The notes beneath the pieces were generated by a model. It saw only the letters and a program-made list of their open reading frames with translations, was not told the DNA's origin and did no database searches. The translations under genes were made by a program, and so were the position numbers. From Deltaproteobacteria bacterium UBA7527 (GTDB lineage Bacteria; Desulfobacterota; Syntrophorhabdia; Syntrophorhabdales; Syntrophorhabdaceae), in assembly GCA_002478225.1 (NCBI GenBank), contig DLMV01000073.1:1-44856 (forward strand): a stretch of 44,856 nucleotides of DNA, in the 5' to 3' direction. Shown here piece after piece: positions 8,256 through 16,495 of this stretch; positions within the stretch are counted from its first letter, which is position 1; each line of letters opens with the position of its first letter.

Positions 8256-9272
8256 TTAGCCTTTCACTCTTTCCACAATAGCATTGATCAGGTCAATCGG
8301 GGTATTGATAGGCACCTCATGACAGGTAGACAGAAATACTCCGTAACCAAGATCCTTGGTGAAGTCTACAAGGTCACCCAGTCGGTCATTGGCCTCAATG
8401 GTTTCGGGATAAGGGCATCCCAAACCAACGGGTTTGCCGTACTTTTCTACCCATTCTGCTACACGCGAAAGTGAAATCTTATCCGCTTTAGGCCCACCGA
8501 GAAACACCGCATCAGAACCAAGATCAAAATACCGATCTGCGATGCCTGGTTCGTAGTCATGAAAACCCATTACGCTTTTTACATCATAGTACTGAGTAAC
8601 ATTCCAGAAGGTATTGTAGATAGGCTGCAGCCATTCCAGGTCTTCCGGCTTCATAAACGTCCAGTCTTCCTCTATCAGCCAAACCGCATCGACCCGATGG
8701 TTGCAGTATGCTTTAATATAATCCAGCACAAATGCCTGGGCATCATTAAGGGCCTCTCTCAGCTCTTCGGGATGACCGTCCCAAGAACTGAATTTGTCCT
8801 CGGTAATCATCCTTACCAGTGTAACGGGGCTGTTCAGGACCCCGATCACGGGAATTTCTCTACCCACTATTTCGCAGACATGAGCGGCGGCCTCGTAAAT
8901 GACCGGCAGTTGGCCTATCTCATCAGACGACTCCAGCGCCCTTCCGGTGATACAACTCTTTCTTTTTCTTTCGAGAAAATCACTGAGAATATCCTTCCTC
9001 ACCCATTTCAGTGATCTTTCCAGACTCCCCAGTTCCAGATATGGATCATAGTTGCTGACTATGGCATCATATTCAAAAAGTTCACGAGCCATTATCAGGC
9101 TTCTTGATAAAGCCACCGGGTTCTTGACCATCTCTTCCGGGGACATCTTGCTCACTCTTGAGGCGTATCTGTATATTAGCGGAATAAAGAGGGGACGGGA
9201 TAATCCCTTCAGATCAAAAAGATCCTTCAACATCTTCTTTGGAGATTTCTCTTGCCGCAAAAGTTGCGCCAT
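8256..9272 (-). CDS. Uroporphyrinogen decarboxylase-like (URO-D superfamily) protein
   Basis: Protein of 338 residues. The C-terminal block FLSTCHEVPINTPIDLINAI is the signature end of the URO-D superfamily (usually C-E-x-P-x-x-TP-x-x-N-I), and VMGFHDYEPGIADRYFDLG fits the middle of the fold. Members include HemE and the cobalamin-dependent methyltransferases MtaA/MtbA; the N-terminus lacks the HemE arginine motifs, so heme synthesis is unlikely. No corrinoid protein is encoded nearby. It lies 17 bases after the thiolase gene. The ribosome site is modest (AAGGCAGGGA). A second, broken member of the superfamily lies at the left edge of the window. The role in this operon is not known. Confidence 0.75.
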   Translation of the reverse strand: MAQLLRQEKSPKKMLKDLFDLKGLSRPLFIPLIYRYASRVSKMSPEEMVKNPVALSRSLIMARELFEYDAIVSNYDPYLELGSLERSLKWVRKDILSDFLERKRKSCITGRALESSDEIGQLPVIYEAAAHVCEIVGREIPVIGVLNSPVTLVRMITEDKFSSWDGHPEELREALNDAQAFVLDYIKAYCNHRVDAVWLIEEDWTFMKPEDLEWLQPIYNTFWNVTQYYDVKSVMGFHDYEPGIADRYFDLGSDAVFLGGPKADKISLSRVAEWVEKYGKPVGLGCPYPETIEANDRLGDLVDFTKDLGYGVFLSTCHEVPINTPIDLINAIVERVKG

Positions 9273-9289
9273 AGATTCCCTGCCTTATC

Positions 9290-10441
9290 TCAGTTGTTCA
9301 TGAGTATATTCGCAGTACAACTTCTTGCATCGCCATCCTTGTCGCCACCCATACATTGCGCCATGAAAACTCGCGCCCCCTCGGTTTGGCGGGCGCCAGC
9401 TTCTCCCCTCAACTGTCGGACACCTTCCACTAATTGAGCAACCCCTGTAGCACCCACCGGATGGCCCTTGGAAAGTAAACCGCCGGAAGGGTTTACAGGT
9501 ATGGTCCCGCCGAGACTCGTAGCACCCGTTTCTACAAGCCTTCCGCCTTCGCCTGTAGGGCATAGCAGCATCGCTTCATAATGCAGTATTTCGGAAATCG
9601 TGAAGGCGTCGTGACACTCCACGACATCGAGATCATTTGGCCCTAATCCGGCTATCTCATATGCCTTCTTACAGGCCCTGTAGTCTGTCTCCCAGGGAAC
9701 TAAGTCGATAGGATTTTCATAACTCCCTGTAACCAGCACGGAAGCTGCGACGCGGACAGGTTTTGCAGTAAACCTTCTGGACCTTCCTGCGGCGGATAGC
9801 ACCACCACTGCAGCGCCGTCCGCATTGGGACAGCAGCTAAGCCTCGTCAAAGGATCGCAAATCATGGGCGAGCGCAATACATCCTCCACGGTAATTGGGT
9901 CCCTGAACTGGGAAAGCTGATTCAAGCTTGCATGGCGTCTGTTTTTTACCGCCACCAGCGCCAGTTGCTCTGCTGTGGTTCCATATTCCGCCATATGGCA
10001 AAGGGCACGCATTGCAAAGCTTGCGGGCGTCACCAGACCTTCCAAGGTATCGATTTCGGTATCACCCGAACTGATCAACCCAAGATTGGGGACCACCATC
10101 TTTTCAACACCTACCACTATCGCCGTATCAAACTGTCCTAAGGCTATTCCCATCCAGGCAAGATGGAACGCTGTGGATCCGGAGGTACAGGCGTTCTCCA
10201 CATTCACCACGGGAACCTTGTTTATCCCTGCATGCCATAGGATCGTCTGTCCGGCCGTCACGGCACCGAACAGCCTCCCGGCGAGAGCGTAGGAGCAAAA
10301 GCCTGCTTCTACCTGAGATGGTTTCATGTTTGCTTCCTTGAGGGCATCCACGATGGGCGGCACAGCCAACTCAATGAAGGATTTGTCTTGATGTTTTCCG
10401 AAACTGGTCATCCCAACGCCAACAATATCGACTTTCCTCAT
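9290..10441 (-). CDS. Thiolase family protein (SCP-x/acetyl-CoA acetyltransferase type)
   Basis: Protein of 383 residues. The ATG at 10441 has an AAGGAGAAAG site; a GTG 15 bases upstream overlaps the DUF35 stop and is less likely. Thiolase landmarks are present: NVENACTSGSTAFH with the nucleophile at about Cys85, VVECHDAFTISEI, and GGLLSKGHPVGATG with the catalytic His. The C-terminal motif QCMGGDKDGDA replaces the classic CxGGGxG, which is usual in the SCP2-thiolase branch. It would cleave a beta-ketoacyl-CoA with CoA. The gene is directly behind a DUF35 gene, the arrangement known for the two-subunit benzoylsuccinyl-CoA thiolase BbsAB. With the carboxylase and ligase upstream, it is the probable last step of a ketone degradation route. 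Confidence 0.85.
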   Translation of the reverse strand: MRKVDIVGVGMTSFGKHQDKSFIELAVPPIVDALKEANMKPSQVEAGFCSYALAGRLFGAVTAGQTILWHAGINKVPVVNVENACTSGSTAFHLAWMGIALGQFDTAIVVGVEKMVVPNLGLISSGDTEIDTLEGLVTPASFAMRALCHMAEYGTTAEQLALVAVKNRRHASLNQLSQFRDPITVEDVLRSPMICDPLTRLSCCPNADGAAVVVLSAAGRSRRFTAKPVRVAASVLVTGSYENPIDLVPWETDYRACKKAYEIAGLGPNDLDVVECHDAFTISEILHYEAMLLCPTGEGGRLVETGATSLGGTIPVNPSGGLLSKGHPVGATGVAQLVEGVRQLRGEAGARQTEGARVFMAQCMGGDKDGDARSCTANILMNN

Positions 10442-10452
10442 TCTTTCTCCTT

Positions 10453-10851
10453 TCACACCGGCGTGAAATAGTAACGTAAACAGGTCTGTCCACCCGCATC
10501 CACACCCAGCGGCTCCACCATAAGATGAACGTTTTTTCCAATAGCTAATCCTTCTGTTTTTAAAGGATCGAGAAGGGTTATGATGCGAAGACCGTCTTCG
10601 ACCAAATCGACAAGGCCTACCGGGTAAGGCTGCGGTAAACCAAATGGCGGTTTTATTCGAACGATGCTAAAACTGTATATCACGCCTTCCCTTGAAAGCG
10701 GCGTAGCGCCTACAGGTCCAAGGCAATAGGGGCATACGATAGGTTTCGGAAAAAACTTTCTTTTACAGCCCGGACAATGTCCCCCGATTAGTCTCGGATT
10801 CTTGCTGTCCTCAAAGATGCCTGGAAATACATCCCTTACAGGCTCATCCAT
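10453..10851 (-). CDS. DUF35 zinc-ribbon/OB-fold protein, thiolase partner
   Basis: Protein of 132 residues from the ATG at 10851, chosen for its GGAAGGAG ribosome site (an upstream ATG at 10878 has none). A rubredoxin-like zinc ribbon, CPGC...CPYC (about residues 26-44), is followed by an OB-fold with the motif GVIYSFSIVR and PYPVGLVDLVEDGLRI. DUF35 proteins bind acyl-CoA and form complexes with thiolase-fold enzymes such as BbsB in anaerobic toluene degradation. The gene is between the TetR gene (19-base gap) and the thiolase (stop only 11 bases before the thiolase start), supporting a shared complex. Confidence 0.85.
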   Translation of the reverse strand: MDEPVRDVFPGIFEDSKNPRLIGGHCPGCKRKFFPKPIVCPYCLGPVGATPLSREGVIYSFSIVRIKPPFGLPQPYPVGLVDLVEDGLRIITLLDPLKTEGLAIGKNVHLMVEPLGVDAGGQTCLRYYFTPV

Positions 10852-10870
10852 TCGTTCTCCTTCCTGACTG

Positions 10871-11458
10871 TTATTCATTTTTGTCCTTTAATATTCCGTG
10901 CAGTATAAGGTTAAGGAAGTTCTGGGCTATCTCTTCGGGAGATAGCGCCCCTTCTTCCCGATACCACCTCTGAAACCAGTTGATTATCCCGAAAAGACTG
11001 AAGTCGAGGACCACAAGGTTGATGTCGTTCATCTTTCCTGTAGCCGCCAGTTCCTTCAATCTCTTCATATAAAGGTCATAGAGCTTCCGCTCGTAGCTCT
11101 TCATAATCTCTTTTCGTTTACCCGTGAGCCATGCGTTTTCCTCTACCACGATCTTTGATTCTTTGCGGCTCCTGATTCCGAACCTGATTGCATGCTCCAC
11201 GATCATCTCTTTCAAACATTCCATGGGATCAGCCACTCTCTGGTCAACTTCCTCGAGCGTTTTAAGTAGGTTTTCTGAAGTTTTGATTATGATTTGAAAA
11301 AGCATCTCTTCTTTGTTCTTAAAATAATGGTAGAGAAGCGAGTTGCTCACTCCAGCCTTATGACCAACCTCACGTATTGAAGTACCCGAATAGCCCTTCT
11401 TATAGAATAGTTCGGTGGCCGCCCGTAATAATATTTCCTGGGTATCTCTTGTAGCCAC
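10871..11458 (-). CDS. TetR/AcrR family transcriptional regulator
   Basis: Protein of 195 residues, GTG start at 11458 with AAGGAGG eight bases upstream. The N-terminal helix-turn-helix is clear: ATELFYKKGYSGTSIREVGH, then KAGVSNSLLYHYFKNKEEM (about residues 13-54). The C-terminal part is a helical ligand and dimer domain of the kind found in regulators of fatty-acid and aromatic acyl-CoA catabolism. It is the first gene of the TetR-DUF35-thiolase-URO-D group and has its own probable promoter. It is the best candidate for binding the ATTGANCGANC sites upstream of the transport operon and at the hyuA promoter, with an acyl-CoA pathway intermediate as likely inducer. No copy of that site was seen in its own upstream region. 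Confidence 0.9.
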   Translation of the reverse strand: MATRDTQEILLRAATELFYKKGYSGTSIREVGHKAGVSNSLLYHYFKNKEEMLFQIIIKTSENLLKTLEEVDQRVADPMECLKEMIVEHAIRFGIRSRKESKIVVEENAWLTGKRKEIMKSYERKLYDLYMKRLKELAATGKMNDINLVVLDFSLFGIINWFQRWYREEGALSPEEIAQNFLNLILHGILKDKNE

Positions 11459-11496
11459 GGCAATTACCTCCTTAATTAAAATTCTTCGTGTCTGGT

Positions 11497-11525
11497 ATCA
11501 TAAGACATTTGTGCGTCCTTGTCAT
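11497..11525 (-). promoter_or_regulatory. Probable sigma70-type promoter for the TetR operon
   Basis: On the minus strand, ATGACA (11525-11520) and TATGAT (11502-11497) are separated by 17 bases, each matching five of six consensus positions. Transcription would begin about 30 bases before the GTG of the TetR gene. Judged by eye only. Confidence 0.4.
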
Positions 11526-11586
11526 TGTCAGATTATTATCCATCCAGCTTCCCAATCCTTTGACCCCGCGAAATTTATCATACCCC

Positions 11587-11623
11587 AAATGCCTCAAGGT
11601 CTTATCAGGACCTTGAGGCATTT
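11587..11623 (-). terminator. Perfect 15-bp hairpin spanning the alcohol dehydrogenase stop codon
   Basis: AAATGCCTCAAGGTC (11587-11601) is exactly complementary to GACCTTGAGGCATTT (11609-11623), with a seven-base loop. The last codons of the dehydrogenase and its TGA (11596-11594) lie inside the hairpin. No T-run of note follows on the minus strand beyond the terminal A/T pairs, so it may be a weak terminator or an mRNA 3'-end stabiliser rather than a classic terminator. Confidence 0.5.
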
Positions 11624-12637
11624 GTCCTTCTGGTTCTCGAACAGATCATAGGCTTCCAGAGCATCATCGAGGCGAAAAGTATGTGTCGCCATGGCGCCAA
11701 TATCTACACGTTCGGATTCGAGAAGACCCATAAGCCGGCTCATGCAGGATGGATCACCAAGGCCCATGCTTATACGAACGCCATAAAATCCCATCTCGTG
11801 AAGGGGAAACTCAATGGGGCCGGGAAAAAGACCGACCACCGAAACGGATCCTCCCCTTCTCACGGACCGGAGCGCCTGCATAAATGCATCGGGGCTCCCT
11901 ATGGCCTCTATCGCTACATCGACCCCTTCGCCTTCCGTTGCCTGCCGCACCTTCTCCACGGCATTCCCGGATTTCGCATCGATCGTCGTTGCACCATACA
12001 ACCGTGCCAGGGCAAGGCGATTCTCCAGCATGTCGACGGCAAAAACCTGTCTGGGTCCGAACTGCCAGGCCGAAATGATCGCACCGAGCCCTATGGGACC
12101 GCAACCGTATACGACAACCGTGTCCCCTGTCTGGATATACCCTCTTTGTGCGCCGCTATACCCCGTAGCAAAAACATCTCCCACGAATACCGCCTGTACA
12201 TCTTCCACTTTGTCCGGGATCGGAATAAGGCAGTTGTCCGCGAAAGGAACCCGTATATAATCGGTTTGGGCGCCCCTTAACCCCCGTCCGAAGATCTCAC
12301 CGCCGCCCCACACGCCGCCTCTTATGCAATGCTGTGGCTCTCCTCTTTTACAGGGACGGCAAACGCCGCACCATGTAATGGGTGCAGCGGCCACCCGATC
12401 ACCCGGCTTGAACTCGAGCACATCGCCGCCGGTCTCTTCCACTATGCCGACAAATTCATGGCCCATAACCGTCCCAGGCGTATAGCCCGGGATCAAACCG
12501 TGTTTTGCGTGTACGTCGGAACCGCAAATGGCCGTTGTGGTAACTTTTACCAAGGCATCGCCGGTTGATTTCAGTTCGGGCTTCGGAATATCTTCCAGTG
12601 AGAATTTATTGCCAGCCTGCAATACTACTGCCTTCAT
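11594..12637 (-). CDS. Zinc-dependent medium-chain alcohol dehydrogenase
   Basis: Protein of 347 residues with a GAGGGGGT ribosome site. Catalytic-zinc ligands are visible in AICGSDVHAKHG and MGHEFVG, and the four structural-zinc cysteines in WCGVCRPCKRGEPQHC. The nucleotide-binding motif is VYGCGPIGLGA, and an Asp in FAVDMLENR at the end of the second strand favours NAD over NADP. It resembles threonine-dehydrogenase/Zn-ADH family enzymes that act on secondary alcohols. It is downstream of the acyl-CoA ligase (37-base gap) and last in the carboxylase operon. An attractive job is oxidation of a secondary alcohol to the ketone that the carboxylase uses; this is inference from order, not from the sequence of the active site. 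Confidence 0.85.
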   Translation of the reverse strand: MKAVVLQAGNKFSLEDIPKPELKSTGDALVKVTTTAICGSDVHAKHGLIPGYTPGTVMGHEFVGIVEETGGDVLEFKPGDRVAAAPITWCGVCRPCKRGEPQHCIRGGVWGGGEIFGRGLRGAQTDYIRVPFADNCLIPIPDKVEDVQAVFVGDVFATGYSGAQRGYIQTGDTVVVYGCGPIGLGAIISAWQFGPRQVFAVDMLENRLALARLYGATTIDAKSGNAVEKVRQATEGEGVDVAIEAIGSPDAFMQALRSVRRGGSVSVVGLFPGPIEFPLHEMGFYGVRISMGLGDPSCMSRLMGLLESERVDIGAMATHTFRLDDALEAYDLFENQKDKCLKVLIRP

Positions 12638-12674
12638 ATTATTACCCCCTCTATCCTCCGATCTGTGCCGGGTT

Positions 12675-14279
12675 TCATCTCTTCACCTTGTAACCGGCCT
12701 TTTCCCGATCCCATGTTTCCGCTGTAATCCCTTGTTCTCTCAACAGGTTCTTCTGTACGCGCTGCGTTGGCGTTTTAGGCATCGCATCCATAAAACGGAG
12801 GTATCGAGGCACCATGAAGTATGCCATCCTCTCCTCGCAATAGGCCAGAAGTTCCTCGGGCTTCAGGTTTTGGCCTGGTTTTAATGTAAGGACCACCATC
12901 ACCTCGTCTTCTCCCAGATCCGACTTTGCAGCTATTGCCGCAGATTCCAGCACGGCAGGATGAGAGTTAATAACCTTTTCCACTTCGTAGGATGATATAT
13001 TCTCTCCCCTCCGCCTCAGCGCATCCTTCTTGCGATCTATGAAGTGAAAATAGCCGCTGTCGTCATAATAGAGATAATCGCTCGTATGGAACCAGAGGTC
13101 TGCGCAGGCTTCGACTGTTTTCTCCGGCATCTTATAGTATTCCAGAAAGATACAGTACGGCTTCAGCGGACGTAGCAAGAGTTCCCCCGGAACGTTAGGC
13201 CCCACTTCGTTATTATTATCATCCACAAGCTTCACGACATAGTCCGGTCTCGGCTTCCCGCATGTTCCGGGGATACGTTCCTTCAGCGTATTCATCAGCG
13301 GTATGCCGATCTCGCTCATGCCGTAACCTTCCAGGAGGGTCAATCCGAACCTCTTCTCGATAGCGTCAAAGATATCCATGGGCGCCCCGGCTCCTACCAT
13401 TATCCTCAGGGGATTGTCGGCGTCATCAGGCCTCGGGTCCGCTTTGTACAGAATGGGGAGTATGCCACCTATGTAATTGAATGCAGTGCAACCGTATTTT
13501 TTTATATCGCTCCAGAATGCGCCGGCAGAAAAACGCTCCTTCAGTACCATGCGGGCACCGCTCATCAATGCAGGGAATGCTGACAGCAACTGGGCATTGC
13601 CGTGAAAGAGAGGCAGGGCATTATACAGGCAGTCTTTTTCGTTGTAATCGGCGATTTCACAGATTACCTCCCCCATATAAATCCCATAATTATGCGGCAT
13701 CAGCGATCCCTTTGAGGGTCCGGTCGTTCCCGACGTGTACATAATGATGAAGGGATCCGACCACTGTACATCCACGTGTCGGTAATCGCCTGGGTTATCG
13801 ATCAGGCCGTTCCAGCTAAAAACCTGTCTGTCGAGTTTCGGCATGTCGCTTCCCTGGTTGTCCAGAACAATGATGTCTCTCAGTTTCGGAAGATTGGGAA
13901 GCACGCGTTCTAAGCGATCCAGATACTTGCTGTCCAGCACAATGGTCCGCGTGTCCGACTGGTCCAGCATGTAGGTAAGGATATCGCCCTTGTGGGCGGT
14001 ATTGAGCGGTACCTCAATGGCTCCCGCCTTCGATATGCCGAACCAGGCAAAGAGATACTCGGGGCTGTTATCCATCATGATCGCCACCTTATCGCCTTTT
14101 GCAATCCCCAGTCCCTGGAGACCTGAGGCAACCCGGTTTGCGCTCTCGTTAAAGATCCTGTAACTAAACTCTTTTTCACCAAAGTAGAAAAAAGTACGGT
14201 CACCATATTTTTCTGTCTGACGTTCCAAAAATACGTGAATGACTCGCTCTCTACTCTGATCACTCCCGCCATCATTCAT
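12675..14279 (-). CDS. AMP-forming acyl-CoA synthetase (ligase)
   Basis: Protein of 534 residues. Adenylate-forming motifs are intact: YTSGTTGPSKGSL (phosphate loop), GYGMSEIG, HTSDYLYYDD, DRKKDALRRRGENIS (hinge), and a C-terminal QRVQKN segment with the expected catalytic lysine. It activates a carboxylic acid to its CoA thioester using ATP. The overall type is like CaiC/benzoate/fatty acid ligases, and the substrate cannot be told. Position between a ketone-carboxylase-like gene set and a dehydrogenase suggests that it activates the beta-keto acid made by the carboxylase, as benzoylacetate-CoA ligase does in anaerobic acetophenone degradation. The ATG overlaps the stop of a 12-codon ORF (ATGA), and a GGAGGA site is present. 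Confidence 0.9.
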   Translation of the reverse strand: MNDGGSDQSRERVIHVFLERQTEKYGDRTFFYFGEKEFSYRIFNESANRVASGLQGLGIAKGDKVAIMMDNSPEYLFAWFGISKAGAIEVPLNTAHKGDILTYMLDQSDTRTIVLDSKYLDRLERVLPNLPKLRDIIVLDNQGSDMPKLDRQVFSWNGLIDNPGDYRHVDVQWSDPFIIMYTSGTTGPSKGSLMPHNYGIYMGEVICEIADYNEKDCLYNALPLFHGNAQLLSAFPALMSGARMVLKERFSAGAFWSDIKKYGCTAFNYIGGILPILYKADPRPDDADNPLRIMVGAGAPMDIFDAIEKRFGLTLLEGYGMSEIGIPLMNTLKERIPGTCGKPRPDYVVKLVDDNNNEVGPNVPGELLLRPLKPYCIFLEYYKMPEKTVEACADLWFHTSDYLYYDDSGYFHFIDRKKDALRRRGENISSYEVEKVINSHPAVLESAAIAAKSDLGEDEVMVVLTLKPGQNLKPEELLAYCEERMAYFMVPRYLRFMDAMPKTPTQRVQKNLLREQGITAETWDREKAGYKVKR

Positions 14280-14314
14280 GCCCGTTCCTCCTCCCGTTTG
14301 TTATAGTTTTTCAT
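14276..14314 (-). CDS. Possible 12-codon ORF coupled to the ligase start
   Basis: An ATG at 14314 is preceded by AAGGAGG at good spacing and encodes MKNYNKREEERA; its TGA overlaps the ligase ATG as ATGA. Within it lies the ligase ribosome site. It may be a short translated leader that couples ligase translation, or the remains of a longer gene in the 164-base gap behind HyuB. Nothing in the peptide indicates a function of its own. Confidence 0.3.
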   Translation of the reverse strand: MKNYNKREEERA

Positions 14315-14443
14315 AAGATTCCTCCTTGTAACGCAGTGTGCGCAGTCTTGCCTTTTTGCCTGCATTGCGTTGCACGGTATTTTGCATATTCCTTTCTAAC
14401 CATAATATCGTCTTTGCCGCCATCAGCCTTGTCATTCCAACGC

Positions 14444-16486
14444 CTATGCCTTTGAGGGGTTCGGATAGGCGCCATAATATTTGAGGATATCCTGAGAAGG
14501 TCTTTTCGCAAGCCATTCCTTTTCGAAGTCTTTGTATGGGACTCCCTTTGCAAGCCGTTCCCGTTTCTCTGCCTCTCTCAGTTCTCTTGTTGCTCCCTCA
14601 TCAACGCGCAGTGTCTTTTCATCGTACACTACCCTGTACACGTTTTTCGCCTGCCACTGTGTGATAAGCGACAGCCTCAGATCCTCTACAACGAGCGCGG
14701 GATCTCTCTCCAGCACATCTCCATAACCCGCACCCCCTCCGGCGGCGATAAACACTGCGTCTCCCTCCATCATTGGACCCACAGGAGTAGTTATCTGGGT
14801 CATATCCCTCTGCCCTTCAAGCGGCTTGGTGGTATATAATTCCAGCATGTTCGAAGGGGTCGCCTCGCCGTTCGCAGCCTGGAGTTCCTTAATGTTTGAG
14901 CCCCTCAGAAACTGGACTGAACTGGTCGATGCGGCATACCCCCCGAATACACCCACAGAGGCCGGGAATTTCGACCCGTACCCAAGCGTCCCTATCCCGA
15001 TCCACGGCACTTTATGGACAACTATCCCGTACCCCGCGCCGTTGCCGCCCCGGTATTTGCCTGGACCGTGATTTTGAAAGAAGTTCCGGAAAAGATACAA
15101 AAAAGGTTTGTCGGCTTCGGTGGTCTCCACATCGCTGCAGTCACTCATGGTTGCGAAAAAAGAACCGGCCACATTCAAACCGTCTGCATCAGGCCTTGCT
15201 CCGGAGCCGGTTGCATTCATCTCTCCCGTTATGTCTGCGAAGGGCTCGCCCCACTGGTTAATCCCGCCGTATACCCCAAAACCAAAACCATGATACCAGG
15301 GTGCCACGGCCCGCAATGGGTCGTAGTTATATGTCAACTTAGCACCGATATGGAACATGGACTGACAGAAAGCAACCTGCGGGAAAGGGGCAGTGGCCGT
15401 CGGCGTATCGCCTGACGCATTTACCAATGCATCAGGCGGGAATTCCCACTCCAGCACTTCGAGAAGCGCATTGTTTGCAGGAAGATTATGGAAGAACCAT
15501 CCGCAAAGATAAACCATGGTCAGACCGATAATACCCTGAAAATATGAGTTCATGGGCCTGTCGGGAATCATCGGCGATGTATCCTTGAAATTGAGCTTAA
15601 GGATATCGCCTTTCTTTTCTACTTCTACATTTAATTTTATGAGGCTCGACTCAGGTCCCACCGTGTCCATGAAGACGGGGTGCCGGAATGTCCCGTCAGG
15701 CAACTCCATTACCTTCCTTCTGGCTGCCTTGGCCGTCTCAACCATGACCTTCCTCAGTCCCCCGAGAAAAAAGTCAACACCCCTTTTCTCAACCACATCG
15801 AGAATTCTTCTCTGCGCGATTCTGCAGGCCGCGAGGCGTGCCTTTATGTCAAGAACAAGTGTTCTTGGGTCCCGTACGAAGTTTGTCAACATAGTCATTA
15901 TGTCTTCTTTAAGCGCATAATCTTCGCCAATCTTCAGAGGCGGTATAAGAAAACCTTCATCGTACCTTGTCTTTGATGTGGACGGATTGCCACCGGGTTC
16001 CGTGGCGCCGTTCTCACCGGAATGTACAACCGCTCCTGTAAAACATATGAGCTTATCCTTGTAAAACACGGGAACGGCAAGCCCCATATCTGCGCCATGG
16101 ACGCCACAATAGAAGGGATCGTTGAAGAAAAAGGAATCGCCTTCCTTTACCCCCACCGATGGATCCCCGGTCCAATGCTTTACTATATATTTGATAGGGA
16201 TCTGGCCCAGTGCTGCATGAAACCAGATGCCGGTAGCACAGATCGCAAGATCCCCCTGAGCCGTGTAGATACCGAACGCCACATCGCCCCAACGCATCCC
16301 CGCGCTCGCCCCCAGTTTCTGGGTCGTTTCCTTGCCCTCCAACCCTATCATGTTCATTTTGTGGTTAAAGATCTCAAAATCCGTCGGGTCCAGATTTTCC
16401 ATGGCCCGTGCCTCCTCAGGGGTGATCGGCTCCGGTTTCAGTCTTTGAACCACCTCAAAGTCTCTTCCGTATGTGATATTGCTCAT
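14444..16486 (-). CDS. HyuB-type subunit of an acetone/acetophenone carboxylase-like enzyme
   Basis: Protein of 680 residues with an AAGGAGGGG site at its start and a nine-base gap after the HyuA gene. It belongs to the hydantoinase B/oxoprolinase family: a conserved N-terminal region (ENLDPTDFEIFNHKM, HAALGQIP, FNDPFYCGVHGADM), a central GATEPGGNPST, and the typical end AAGGGAGYGDVLERDPALV. In acetone and acetophenone carboxylases the HyuB-like subunit holds the site where the ketone enolate is carboxylated. The nearby small zinc protein and two HyuA proteins point to that class rather than to hydantoinase or 5-oxoprolinase, which have no such small subunit. The length is within the usual range. 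Confidence 0.85.
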   Translation of the reverse strand: MSNITYGRDFEVVQRLKPEPITPEEARAMENLDPTDFEIFNHKMNMIGLEGKETTQKLGASAGMRWGDVAFGIYTAQGDLAICATGIWFHAALGQIPIKYIVKHWTGDPSVGVKEGDSFFFNDPFYCGVHGADMGLAVPVFYKDKLICFTGAVVHSGENGATEPGGNPSTSKTRYDEGFLIPPLKIGEDYALKEDIMTMLTNFVRDPRTLVLDIKARLAACRIAQRRILDVVEKRGVDFFLGGLRKVMVETAKAARRKVMELPDGTFRHPVFMDTVGPESSLIKLNVEVEKKGDILKLNFKDTSPMIPDRPMNSYFQGIIGLTMVYLCGWFFHNLPANNALLEVLEWEFPPDALVNASGDTPTATAPFPQVAFCQSMFHIGAKLTYNYDPLRAVAPWYHGFGFGVYGGINQWGEPFADITGEMNATGSGARPDADGLNVAGSFFATMSDCSDVETTEADKPFLYLFRNFFQNHGPGKYRGGNGAGYGIVVHKVPWIGIGTLGYGSKFPASVGVFGGYAASTSSVQFLRGSNIKELQAANGEATPSNMLELYTTKPLEGQRDMTQITTPVGPMMEGDAVFIAAGGGAGYGDVLERDPALVVEDLRLSLITQWQAKNVYRVVYDEKTLRVDEGATRELREAEKRERLAKGVPYKDFEKEWLAKRPSQDILKYYGAYPNPSKA

Positions 16487-16495
16487 GTCCCCTCC

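Noticed and set aside
11681..12280. Open frames opposite the alcohol dehydrogenase
   Set aside because: The dehydrogenase has all zinc and nucleotide motifs; the opposite frames show no family pattern.
14301..14553. Longer minus-strand frames between HyuB and the ligase
   Set aside because: They mostly overlap the HyuB coding end in other frames and have no ribosome site; only the 12-codon ORF has plausible translation signals.
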